Positions 1 to 6,740 of a stretch of 14,902 nucleotides of DNA are shown one piece after another (within the stretch, counting starts at the first letter, position 1; the number at the start of each line of letters is the position of its first letter). Below the pieces are notes generated by a model. The model was not told the DNA's origin. It saw only the letters and a list, made by a program, of their open reading frames with translations, and did not search any database. The translations under genes were made by a program, and so were the position numbers. This DNA is from CSBr16-57R1 sp041163265 (lineage in GTDB: Bacteria > Actinomycetota > Nitriliruptoria > Nitriliruptorales > Nitriliruptoraceae): the NCBI GenBank assembly GCA_041163265.1, contig JBEARL010000032.1:1-14902 (forward strand), given 5' to 3'.

Positions 1-695
1 TCCGGACGCGTGGGACCGGCGTCTCGACCGACGTCGAGACGACGATCGTCCCGCAGCTGCTGGCCGAGATCGACGGGGTCGAGACCCTGCGCGACGTCAT
101 CGTCATCGGGGCCTCCAACCGCGAGGACATGATCGACCCCGCCCTGCTGCGGCCGGGTCGGCTGGACGTGAAGATCCGTGTGGACCGGCCCGACGCCGCG
201 GCAGGGCGCGAGATCCTCGCCCTCCACCTCACGTCGGAGCTGCCGATGGACGCCCGCCACGTCGCCGCGCACGGCGGCGACCGCGGGGCGGCGGCTCGCG
301 ACCTCGTCGACCGGACCGCCGCGCTGGTCTACGCCCGCGTCCCGGCCACGGAGGTCGCCGAGGTGACCTACGCGTCCGGCGGTCGCGAGACCCTGCACCT
401 CGGCGACCTGTCGTCGGGCGCGATGCTCGAGAGCATCGTCGCGCGGGCGAAGCGCCTCGCGATCAAGCGCGAGCTCGACGCCGGTGGCGACGGACTGACC
501 TTCGCCGACCTCGAGGCCGCGGTGGCCGAGGAGCTCCGCGAGAACGAGGACCTCCCGGGCACCTCGAACCCGGACGACTGGGCGCGGATCGCGGGGCGCC
601 GCGGCGAGGCCATCGTCCAGCTGCGGACCCTCGGTCGGGACGCCGCGCTCCGGCGCCGACCCGTGGAGGCCCCGGTGTCGGGGCGCGCGCTCTGA
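1..695 (+). CDS. arc: Proteasome-associated/Pup-dependent AAA+ unfoldase ARC (Mpa), C-terminal part
   Basis: This is the 3' end of the hexameric AAA+ ATPase that binds pupylated proteins through N-terminal coiled coils and unfolds them. The coiled coils, OB domains and Walker motifs lie upstream of the window. The frame is open from base 3. Visible are the end of the AAA+ module (RGTGVSTDVETT, then QLLAEIDGVE), the sensor-1-like GASNRED stretch, and the arginine-finger region LLRPGRLDVKIRVDRPDA. A helical lid and the typical PDDWARIAGRRGE tail follow. The family normally ends in GQYL, whose penultimate Tyr inserts into the 20S alpha ring; this protein ends VSGRAL, so the docking motif is missing. 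The TGA stop overlaps the presumed dop start (CTGA). The identity is secure, and loss of proteasome docking is an inference from the tail. Confidence 0.96.
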   Translation, partial: RTRGTGVSTDVETTIVPQLLAEIDGVETLRDVIVIGASNREDMIDPALLRPGRLDVKIRVDRPDAAAGREILALHLTSELPMDARHVAAHGGDRGAAARDLVDRTAALVYARVPATEVAEVTYASGGRETLHLGDLSSGAMLESIVARAKRLAIKRELDAGGDGLTFADLEAAVAEELRENEDLPGTSNPDDWARIAGRRGEAIVQLRTLGRDAALRRRPVEAPVSGRAL

Positions 696-2112
696 CCGCG
701 GGGTACGTCGGGGTCGAGACCGAGTACGGCGTCGCCGTCACGGGGCCGAGCGAGGTCCATGCCGTCCGAGCGTCGTCCCTGGTCGTCGAGGCCTGGCGGG
801 GTACTGGGACGGCGCGGGTGCGGCCGGCTCGCCCAGCACCGTGCTGACCAACGGTGCCCGGCTGTACGTCGACCACGCGCATCCCGAGTACGCGACGCCC
901 GAGTGCACGAACGCGCGGGACCTCGTCGTCTGGGACGTGGCGGGCGAGCGGATCATGGCCGCCGCCGGACGGCGGGCCGAGGAGCTGCTGCCGCCGGGTC
1001 ACGCGGTGCACCTGCACAAGAACAACACGGACGGCAAGGGTGCCGCGTACGGCACGCACGAGAACTACCTCGTGGCGCGCCGCGTGCCGTTCGGGCTGCT
1101 GACGCGCCACCTCCTGCCGATGTTCGTCAGCCGGGTCGCGCTGACCGGGGCCGGTCGGGTCGGCAGCGACGCCGAGCCCGCCGCCGAGTTCCAGCTGTCG
1201 CAGCGGGCGGACTTCTTCGAGGCCGAGGTCGGGCTCGAGACGACGGTGCGGCGTCCGCTGATGAACACCCGCGACGAGCCGCACGCGGACCCCGACCGCT
1301 GGCGCCGCCTCCACGTCATCAACGGCGACGCGAACCTCTGCGAGGTCGCGACCCTGATCAAGGTCGGCGCGCTGCTGCTCGTGCTGCGGGCCGTCGAGGC
1401 GTCTGCGCTGCCGGAGCCGCTCGCACTCGCCGATCCGCTGGCGGCCTTCAGGTCGGTCAGCCGCGACACGAGCCTCCGGGCGCCGCTCGAGCTGGTGGAC
1501 GGCCGTCGCATGACGGCCCTCGACATCCAGGAGTCCTACGCCGAGGCCTGCGCCGACCTCGTGGCCCGCGACGGGGCCCGCGAGGGGGACGACCTGGTGC
1601 TGCGGTGGTGGACGCGGCTGATCGAACTCGGCCGCGACGACCCGGGGCGGCTCGCGGGCACCGTGGACTGGGCGACGAAGCTGGCGCTCATCGAGGCCTT
1701 CCGCGCCCGCCACGGGCTCGGACCGACCGACGACCGCGTGCGGATGGTGGACCTGCAGTACCACGACGTGCGGCGGGACCGGGGCCTCCACCACCGGCTG
1801 GCCGCCGCCGGGAGGGTCGTTCGGCTCACGACCGACGAGGAGGTCGAGCGGGCCGTCGTCGAGCCGCCGGCGGACACGCGGGCCTGGTTCCGCGGACGGT
1901 GCATCGCGCGCTTCCCCGAGGCCGTGGTCGCCGCCGGCTGGGACAGCGTCGTGCTCGACACGGGGGGCGAGGCGCTGGTCCGGATCCCGCTGGACGAACC
2001 GTCGCGCGGCACGCGGGAGCGCGTGGGCGACCTGCTCGACGCCGCGGCCGACGCCATGGACCTCGTCGCGCGCCTCGGCGGCTCCCCGGCGCTGCCGGGT
2101 CAGCTGGCGTGA
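692..2112 (+). CDS. dop: Pup deamidase/depupylase Dop, with a one-base frameshift near base 800
   Basis: Dop converts the C-terminal Gln of Pup to Glu and removes Pup from substrates. It has a glutamine-synthetase-like fold and uses ATP. The N-terminal segment GVETEYGVAVTG, containing the metal/ATP-binding Glu, is in one frame (about 692-799). Everything from YWDGAGAAG onward (802-2112) is in the next frame. One extra G in the GGGG run at 798-801 would join them into about 473 aa. The catalytic Asp is in LYVDHAHPEY (Asp codon 871-873). HKNNTDGKGAAYGTHENY, LSQRADFFEAEVGLETT and MNTRDEPHAD are also conserved. No ATG, GTG or TTG precedes the N-terminal motif in frame, so CTG at 692, overlapping the arc stop, is the best start, with modest certainty. 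The segment between the N-terminal helix and TVLTNGARLY is about 25 residues shorter than in mycobacterial Dop, in the place of the Dop-loop. Pup ends in Gln and needs deamidation, so the frameshift is probably a sequence error. Confidence 0.93.
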
Positions 2113-2121
2113 CCCCACCGC

Positions 2122-2127
2122 TAGCCT
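2122..2127 (+). promoter_or_regulatory. Possible -10 element for pup (TAGCCT)
   Basis: TAGCCT fits the actinobacterial TAnnnT -10 consensus and lies just after the dop stop, in the only sizeable gap of the Pup locus. Transcription would start near 2135, giving a leader of about 50 bases. No convincing TTGAC-like -35 box is seen about 17 bases upstream. An internal promoter would let pup-pafA be made at a higher level than arc-dop. The assignment is weak. Confidence 0.33.
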
Positions 2128-2138
2128 CGGCCGCGCGA

Positions 2139-2173
2139 GCCGGGGCGCCCGGCACCGGGGTGCGACGGGGTCG
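2139..2173 (+). promoter_or_regulatory. Three back-to-back short hairpins in the pup leader
   Basis: Three perfect inverted repeats follow one another. GCCGGG-GCG-CCCGGC is at 2139-2153, GCACC-GG-GGTGC at 2152-2163 (folding as 4 bp with a 4-base loop), and CGAC-GGG-GTCG at 2163-2173. They end one base before the pup Shine-Dalgarno GGAGGG at 2175-2180. No T run follows, so this is not a classical intrinsic terminator. It may stabilise the pup mRNA or modulate initiation, but in DNA this GC-rich some short hairpins arise by chance. Confidence 0.35.
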
Positions 2174-2184
2174 CGGAGGGCGTG

Positions 2185-2379
2185 ATGTCCGGGTCGGGAC
2201 GCATCGGTGGCGAGGGCACGTCCGAGCGGGGGCGCGCCGAGGAGGAGCCGCTCGTCGCCGGCCGGCCGCCGCGTGACCTGCTGGACGGGGTCGACGACCT
2301 GCTCGACGAGATCGACGAGGTCCTCGAGGAGAACGCCGAGGAGTTCGTCCGCGGGTACGTCCAGAAGGGCGGCCAGTGA
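2185..2379 (+). CDS. pup: Prokaryotic ubiquitin-like protein Pup
   Basis: This is the small, largely disordered modifier that PafA attaches to substrate lysines through its C-terminal Glu side chain. ATG at 2185 is preferred over GTG at 2182: GGAGGG at 2175-2180 gives 4 bases of spacing to the ATG but only 1 to the GTG. The ATG also gives 64 aa, the same length as M. tuberculosis Pup. The N-terminal half is Gly/Ser/Arg/Glu rich. The C-terminal half has the ARC/ligase-binding helix (LLDGVDDLLDEIDEVLEEN) followed by AEEFVRGYVQKGGQ. The terminal residue is Gln, so the protein must be deamidated by Dop before ligation. The expected downstream prcB and prcA are not present. Confidence 0.97.
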   Translation: MSGSGRIGGEGTSERGRAEEEPLVAGRPPRDLLDGVDDLLDEIDEVLEENAEEFVRGYVQKGGQ

Positions 2380-2422
2380 GCACGGGCGGGCCCCGGTGAG
2401 CACCGTCGCCGCCGGGGGCTGA
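2376..2422 (+). other. Two overlapping mini-ORFs filling the pup-pafA gap
   Basis: GTG at 2376 overlaps the pup stop and opens a 7-codon frame (MSTGPRX type) ending at TGA 2397-2399. GTG at 2396 overlaps that stop and opens an 8-codon frame ending at TGA 2420-2422, one base before the pafA GTG at 2424. Both begin with the same GTGAGCAC. The peptides are too short to be proteins. The arrangement could pass ribosomes from pup to pafA by repeated stop-start re-initiation, or be a remnant of the start region of a deleted prcB. It could also be chance. Confidence 0.3.
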
Positions 2423-2423
2423 C

Positions 2424-3782
2424 GTGCGGCGACGGGTGTTCGGCCTCGAGACGGAGTACGGCGTCTCCTTCACGCTCGGCGGCCAGCGGCGGCTCAGCCC
2501 CGACGAGGTCGCCCGCGCGATGTTCCGGCACGTCGTGTCGTGGGGACGCTCGTCCAACGTCTTCCTCGAGAACGGGGCGCGCCTGTACCTCGACGTCGGC
2601 TCGCACCCCGAGTACGCGACCCCGGAATGCGAGTCGCCGCTCGAGGCGGTCGTGCACGAGCGGGCGGGGGACCGCATCGTCCACGACCTCGCCGTGCGCA
2701 CCGCGGCGGCGCTGGCGGAGGAGGGCCTGCGGGGCGACGTCCGCGTCTTCCGGAACAACACCGACAGCGCGGGCAACTCCTACGGTTCGCACGAGAACTA
2801 CCTCGTCGACCGCACCGAGGACTTCGGGCGGATCACGGCCGGTCTGCTGCCGTTCCTCGTCACGCGCCAGGTCTTCGCCGGTGCGGGCAAGCTGCTGCGC
2901 GGGCCGAGCGGCGCCGAGTACGTCCTGTCGCAGCGCGCGGAGCACGTCTGGGAGGGCGTCTCCAGCGCGACCACCCGGTCGCGGCCGCTCATCAACACCC
3001 GCGACGAGCCGCACGCCGACGCCGAGCGCTTCCGTCGCCTCCACGTCATCGTCGGCGACTCGAACATGTCGGACTACGCGTGCTGGCTTCGGCTCGCGAC
3101 GACCGACCTCGTCATCCGCATGCTCGAGGAGCGGGCGACGTTCGCCGCGCCCGAGCTGGCCGACCCGTCGGTCGCCGTGCGCGAGGTCAGCCGCGACCTG
3201 CGGGGTCTCGGGCGCGTCCGGCTGGCGTCCGGGCGCGAGCCGACGGCGCTCGACGTCCAGGAGCTCTACCTCACGGCCGTCGAGGGGTTCGTCGCTGCCC
3301 GGCACGCCGACGATCCACTCGCCGCCCACGCGCTGGGGGAGTGGCGGTTCGTCCTCGAGACGCTCCGGCAGGACCCGATGCGCCTGGACCGGCAGCTGGA
3401 CTGGGTCGCCAAGCTGCGCCTGATCGAGGCCTACCGCACGCGCCACGACCTGCCCGAGGGGGACGCACGACTGGCGCTGGTCGACCTCGCCTACCACGAC
3501 ATCGATCCGGCCCGGGGACTGCACCACCTGCTCGTCCGCGAGGGCCGGATGCAGCGCCTGGTCGAGGAGTCGGCCGTCGCCGAGGCGACCACGGCGCCGC
3601 CGCGGCGCACCCGGGCGGCGCTGCGGGGCCGGTTCCTCGCGGCCGCCCGCCGGGCCGGTCGGGACGTGACCGTCGACTGGGTGCACCTGAAGGTGAACGA
3701 CCCGGCGCAGCGCACCGTGCTCTGCCGGGACCCGCTGGTGTGGCAGGACGAGCGGGTCGACCGTCTCATCGACGCCCTCTGA
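2424..3782 (+). CDS. pafA: Pup--protein ligase PafA
   Basis: PafA activates the C-terminal Glu of deamidated Pup with ATP to gamma-glutamyl phosphate and forms an isopeptide bond with a substrate lysine. It has 452 aa, the same length as the M. tuberculosis enzyme. The start is GTG, giving RRRVFGLETEYGVSFT with the nucleotide/metal Glu at position 9. The catalytic-base Asp57 is in GARLYLDVGSHPEYATPEC. Highly conserved blocks follow: FRNNTDSAGNSYGSHENYL, LSQRAEHVWEGVSSATTRSR and LINTRDEPHADAERFRRLHV. The C-terminal domain has VDWVHLKVNDPAQRTVLC and ends DERVDRLIDAL. PafA and Dop are homologous and lie in the same operon here. The intact ligase, with an intact Pup, indicates that tagging itself is functional. 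Confidence 0.98.
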   Translation: MRRRVFGLETEYGVSFTLGGQRRLSPDEVARAMFRHVVSWGRSSNVFLENGARLYLDVGSHPEYATPECESPLEAVVHERAGDRIVHDLAVRTAAALAEEGLRGDVRVFRNNTDSAGNSYGSHENYLVDRTEDFGRITAGLLPFLVTRQVFAGAGKLLRGPSGAEYVLSQRAEHVWEGVSSATTRSRPLINTRDEPHADAERFRRLHVIVGDSNMSDYACWLRLATTDLVIRMLEERATFAAPELADPSVAVREVSRDLRGLGRVRLASGREPTALDVQELYLTAVEGFVAARHADDPLAAHALGEWRFVLETLRQDPMRLDRQLDWVAKLRLIEAYRTRHDLPEGDARLALVDLAYHDIDPARGLHHLLVREGRMQRLVEESAVAEATTAPPRRTRAALRGRFLAAARRAGRDVTVDWVHLKVNDPAQRTVLCRDPLVWQDERVDRLIDAL

Positions 3783-3792
3783 GGACGCCGCC

Positions 3793-4737
3793 ATGCCGAT
3801 GCCGCAGGTCGAACGCCTCGTCAACCTCACCATCGCGCTCCTCGAGGCGCCGAGGCCGCTGACGTTCGAGGAGCTGCGCCGGCGCACCGGGTACTACCCG
3901 CAGCGCGAGCACGCGGCGGCCCGCCGCATGTTCGAGCGTGACAAGGAGCAGCTGCGCGGGCTCGGGGTCCCGATCCGCACCGAGCAGGGCTACGGCATGG
4001 AGGAGCCCGGCTACCGCATCCACCGCCGCGAGTACGAGCTGCGGGACCTCCACCTCGAGCCGGACGAGGTGGCGGCGCTCGCCCTCGCCGTCGAGATGGT
4101 CGCCCCCGACGAGCTCGCGCTCGCGCTGGCGAAGGTGGCGGCGCGGTCGCCGGAGGTCGCGGACCTCGCGACGCCGCCGGCCCGCCTGCCGCTGGACCTC
4201 GATCCCGTCGACGGGCTCGCGGCGGCCGTGCTCGAGCGGCGGCGCATCCGCTTCCCCTACCGGACGGTGGACGGTCGGGACGAGGAGCGCACGCTCGAGC
4301 CGTACGGCGTGGTGCGCCGGCGGCGCGCGTGGTACGTCGTCGGACGCGACGCGGCCCGTGATGCCGTCCGCGTGTTCCGGCTCGACCGAATGACGGGGGC
4401 TCCCGAGGTCCTCGACCCCGCGGCCGCGTTCGAGGTCCCCGGGGGCGTCGACCTCGCCGCCGCCGTGCGGGGCCCCGAGGCGGACCCGGTCGAGGTCGAG
4501 CTGGAGGTCGGTCCGGCCGGGGTCTGGGATGTCGCCGCGCGCGGCGGGCGCGACGTCGGTCCGGGCTCCGGGGAGGGCACGCGGCGCATGCGGGTCGCCG
4601 GCGTCGACCGCGTCCGTGACCTGCCGTGGCTGCTCGCCATCGCACCCGACGCTGCGGTGACGGCGCCTGATGACGTGCGGGTCACCGTCCGTGCGGCGCT
4701 CGGCCGCGTCCTCGCCCGCCACGGGGGTGCGGCGTGA
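3793..4737 (+). CDS. pafB: PafB, WYL-domain transcriptional regulator (DNA-damage response)
   Basis: PafB and PafC form a heterodimeric activator of the LexA/RecA-independent DNA-damage regulon in mycobacteria. The N-terminus (residues about 5-60) is a winged helix-turn-helix that includes LTFEELRRRTGYYPQREHAA and the family-typical ERDKEQLRGLGVPI stretch. A middle domain with HLEPDEVAALALAVEMV follows. The WYL domain includes IRFPYRTVDGRDEERTLEPY and the signature AWYVVGRD (Trp180). The ATG at 3793 is 10 bases after the pafA stop, preceded by TGAGGA at 3780-3785. The end overlaps pafC by 4 bases (GTGA), consistent with equal production of the two partners. Confidence 0.95.
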   Translation: MPMPQVERLVNLTIALLEAPRPLTFEELRRRTGYYPQREHAAARRMFERDKEQLRGLGVPIRTEQGYGMEEPGYRIHRREYELRDLHLEPDEVAALALAVEMVAPDELALALAKVAARSPEVADLATPPARLPLDLDPVDGLAAAVLERRRIRFPYRTVDGRDEERTLEPYGVVRRRRAWYVVGRDAARDAVRVFRLDRMTGAPEVLDPAAAFEVPGGVDLAAAVRGPEADPVEVELEVGPAGVWDVAARGGRDVGPGSGEGTRRMRVAGVDRVRDLPWLLAIAPDAAVTAPDDVRVTVRAALGRVLARHGGAA

Positions 4738-5699
4738 GCGACGGACCCGACGTCCTGCGCATGCTGACCCTCGTGCCCTGGGTGCTGGCGCGGCCCGAGG
4801 TGACGGTCGCCGAGATCGCCGATGCCTTCGCGACGACCGAGGAGGTCATCCTCGCGGAGCTCGACCACCTCGGGTACTGCGGCCTGCCGGGGCTGGGCGG
4901 TGGGGATCTCATCGAGGTGAGCGTGGTCGGCGACAGCGTCGTCGTCCGGATGGCCGACGAGCTGCGTCGCCCGATGCGGCTGTCGCCGGCGGAGACGATG
5001 CGCCTGCTCCTCGCCGCGTCGCAGGCCGAGCGCCTCCTCGGTCCGTCCGCGGCGGCCCTCGCCCGCGCCGTCGCGAAGCTTCGGGTCGCCCTCGGCGTAC
5101 CCGAGGGCGCGGTCACGGTCGTCGATCCCGAGCCGGGCGACCTCGTCGACGGCCTGCGGACCGCCATCGCGGCCGGGCGGCGCGTCCGACTGAGCTACCG
5201 AGGGCGGGGCGAGCCGGCGCCGTCGGACCGCGAGCTCGACCCCTGGCGGCTGGAGCTGCTCGACGGCGCCTGGTACCTGCACGCCCACGACCACGGGCTG
5301 GACCGGGCCCGGATCCTGCGGCTCGACCGCGCCACGGATCTCCGGGTCGGGACCGACCCGGTCGACGTGCCCGTCCCCGACGTCCTCGAGTCCCCGCGCT
5401 ACCTCCCGGGGCCCGACGATCCCGAGGTCGACGTCCTGATGGCGGCGGGAGGGACGTGGCTGCTCGACGCCGTCGACCTCGGGGGCGGGGCTATCCTCGA
5501 GGAGCCCGACGGCCGCTCCGCGCGGTTCCGGGTCGGTGCCCCGGAGTGGTTCGCCCGCCTGGTCCTGATGGCGGGGGGACACGCGGAGGTCCGTGGACCC
5601 GAGGGGGTCCGCGGGCTGGTCCGCGAGCGGGCCCGGGCCGGGCTCGAGCGCCTCGCGGCCGGCGACGCGGACGGCGACGCGGGGACCCCGGGCGTCTGA
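4734..5699 (+). CDS. pafC: PafC, WYL-domain transcriptional regulator
   Basis: PafC is the partner of PafB in a single DNA-binding regulator. The 321-aa protein has an N-terminal wHTH-like segment (LRMLTLVPWVLARPEVTVAE, then IADAFATTEEVI), a middle domain with MRLSPAETMRLLLAASQAE, and a WYL domain with RVRLSYRGRGEP and AWYLHAHDHGLDRARILRLDR (Trp180, the same position as in PafB). A C-terminal WCX-like domain includes GAPEWFARLVLMAGGHAEV. GTG at 4734 overlaps the pafB stop. pafB and pafC are separate genes here; in some Actinomycetota they are fused. Confidence 0.94.
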   Translation: MSDGPDVLRMLTLVPWVLARPEVTVAEIADAFATTEEVILAELDHLGYCGLPGLGGGDLIEVSVVGDSVVVRMADELRRPMRLSPAETMRLLLAASQAERLLGPSAAALARAVAKLRVALGVPEGAVTVVDPEPGDLVDGLRTAIAAGRRVRLSYRGRGEPAPSDRELDPWRLELLDGAWYLHAHDHGLDRARILRLDRATDLRVGTDPVDVPVPDVLESPRYLPGPDDPEVDVLMAAGGTWLLDAVDLGGGAILEEPDGRSARFRVGAPEWFARLVLMAGGHAEVRGPEGVRGLVRERARAGLERLAAGDADGDAGTPGV

Positions 5700-5714
5700 C
5701 CTCGGAGGGACGGC

Positions 5715-5933
5715 ATGGGACGGGTAGGCGGACCGCAGCTCCTCATCATCCTCTTCATCGTCCTGCTCCTGTTCGGTTCGCGCCGGCTGCCGGACCTCGC
5801 CGGCTCGATCGGACGGTCGATGAAGGAGTTCCGCAAGGCGACCTCCGAGGTCGAGGGCGGGCAGCGTGACGGTGCGCCCCGTGACGCCGCCGGTGACGAG
5901 GCCGGGCGGAGCGGGACCGACCGCGACGCGTGA
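5715..5933 (+). CDS. tatA: Sec-independent protein translocase TatA
   Basis: TatA is the pore/membrane-weakening subunit of the twin-arginine pathway, which exports folded proteins. At 72 aa, it has one N-terminal membrane helix (about residues 8-20, LLIILFIVLLLFG), the hinge FGSRRLPD, and an amphipathic helix LAGSIGRSMKEFRKA. The C-terminus is charged and disordered. A strong Shine-Dalgarno GGAGGG (5704-5709) precedes the ATG by 5 bases. The end overlaps tatC (GTGA). TatA right after pafC, followed by tatC and a helicase, matches the mycobacterial order. No tatB is present in the window. Confidence 0.95.
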   Translation: MGRVGGPQLLIILFIVLLLFGSRRLPDLAGSIGRSMKEFRKATSEVEGGQRDGAPRDAAGDEAGRSGTDRDA

Positions 5934-6739
5934 GCGCCGGTCCGGACCCCCTGCCGGCCGGCGGGGACGCCGGGTCGCCGCGTGATGTCGAGGCGGCACG
6001 CCGCGAGGCGAGGCGCCGCGGCGAGATGCCCCTCTCCGAGCACCTGCGCGAGTTCCGGCGCCGGTTCACCGTCGCGCTCCTGGCCGTGGCCGTCGGCGCG
6101 GTCGTCGGGTACGCGATCTTCCCGCAAATCTTCGACCTGCTGCTGCGGCCGTACTGCGACGTCGTCGGGGCCGACTCCTGCCGGGTCAACGCGTTCCGTG
6201 CCACCGACCCGCTCGCCGTCCGCGTCCGCGCGTCGCTGGTCGTCGGGCTGTTCCTCGGCGCGCCCGTCCTGTTCTACGAGCTGTGGCGCTTCGTGGCGCC
6301 CGGCCTGACCGCGCGGGAGAAGCGGTTCACGCTGCCCTTCGTCGTCATGAGCCAGGTCATGTTCGCGCTCGGCCTGGCGTTCGCCGTCTGGTTCGTCCCG
6401 ACCGGGCTGAGCGTGCTGCTGGCCCTCGGCGGCACGGACATCCAGCCGCTGCTCGGGGCGAACGAGTACCTGACGTTCCTGCTCGCGATGGGCATCGGCT
6501 TCGGCGTCGTGTTCGAGATCCCGCTGGTCCTCGTCTTCCTCGGTGCGGTCGGCGTCCTCAGCAGCGCCTCGCTCCGCGCCTTCCGTCGCTACGCGATCGT
6601 CGGGAACCTCATCGTCGCGGCGATCGTGACGCCGACGGACGCGCTGAGCCTGGTGGTGGTCGGCGTCCCGCTCATCGTGCTCTACGAGGTCGCGATCCTC
6701 GCGATCGTCATCATCGAGCGCTCGCGCCGGCGGGCGTGA
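5930..6739 (+). CDS. tatC: Sec-independent protein translocase TatC
   Basis: TatC is the polytopic membrane receptor for twin-arginine signal peptides. It has 269 aa. A charged cytoplasmic N-terminus of about 35 residues precedes the conserved MPLSEHLREFRRRF. Six predicted membrane helices follow. The family signature FYELWRFVAPGLTAREKR lies after the second helix. GFGVVFEIPLVLVFLGAVGV and the VTPTDALSLVVVGVPLIVLYE stretch of the final helices are typical. The GTG at 5930 overlaps the tatA stop, indicating coupled translation. Confidence 0.97.
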   Translation: MSAGPDPLPAGGDAGSPRDVEAARREARRRGEMPLSEHLREFRRRFTVALLAVAVGAVVGYAIFPQIFDLLLRPYCDVVGADSCRVNAFRATDPLAVRVRASLVVGLFLGAPVLFYELWRFVAPGLTAREKRFTLPFVVMSQVMFALGLAFAVWFVPTGLSVLLALGGTDIQPLLGANEYLTFLLAMGIGFGVVFEIPLVLVFLGAVGVLSSASLRAFRRYAIVGNLIVAAIVTPTDALSLVVVGVPLIVLYEVAILAIVIIERSRRRA

Positions 6740-6740
6740 C

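Noticed and set aside
759..2276. A 505-aa plus-strand frame overlapping dop and pup
   Set aside because: It is Arg/Gly/Ala-rich out-of-frame translation; the dop frame holds the conserved Dop motifs throughout.
463..2403. A 646-aa minus-strand frame opposite dop and pup
   Set aside because: It is a GC-bias shadow with no recognisable domains; the plus strand carries dop and pup with conserved motifs.
2380..2423. Remnants of prcB or prcA coding sequence between pup and pafA
   Set aside because: The gap is too short and shows no stretch resembling a beta-subunit N-terminus; only the mini-ORF overlaps remain, reported separately as speculative.
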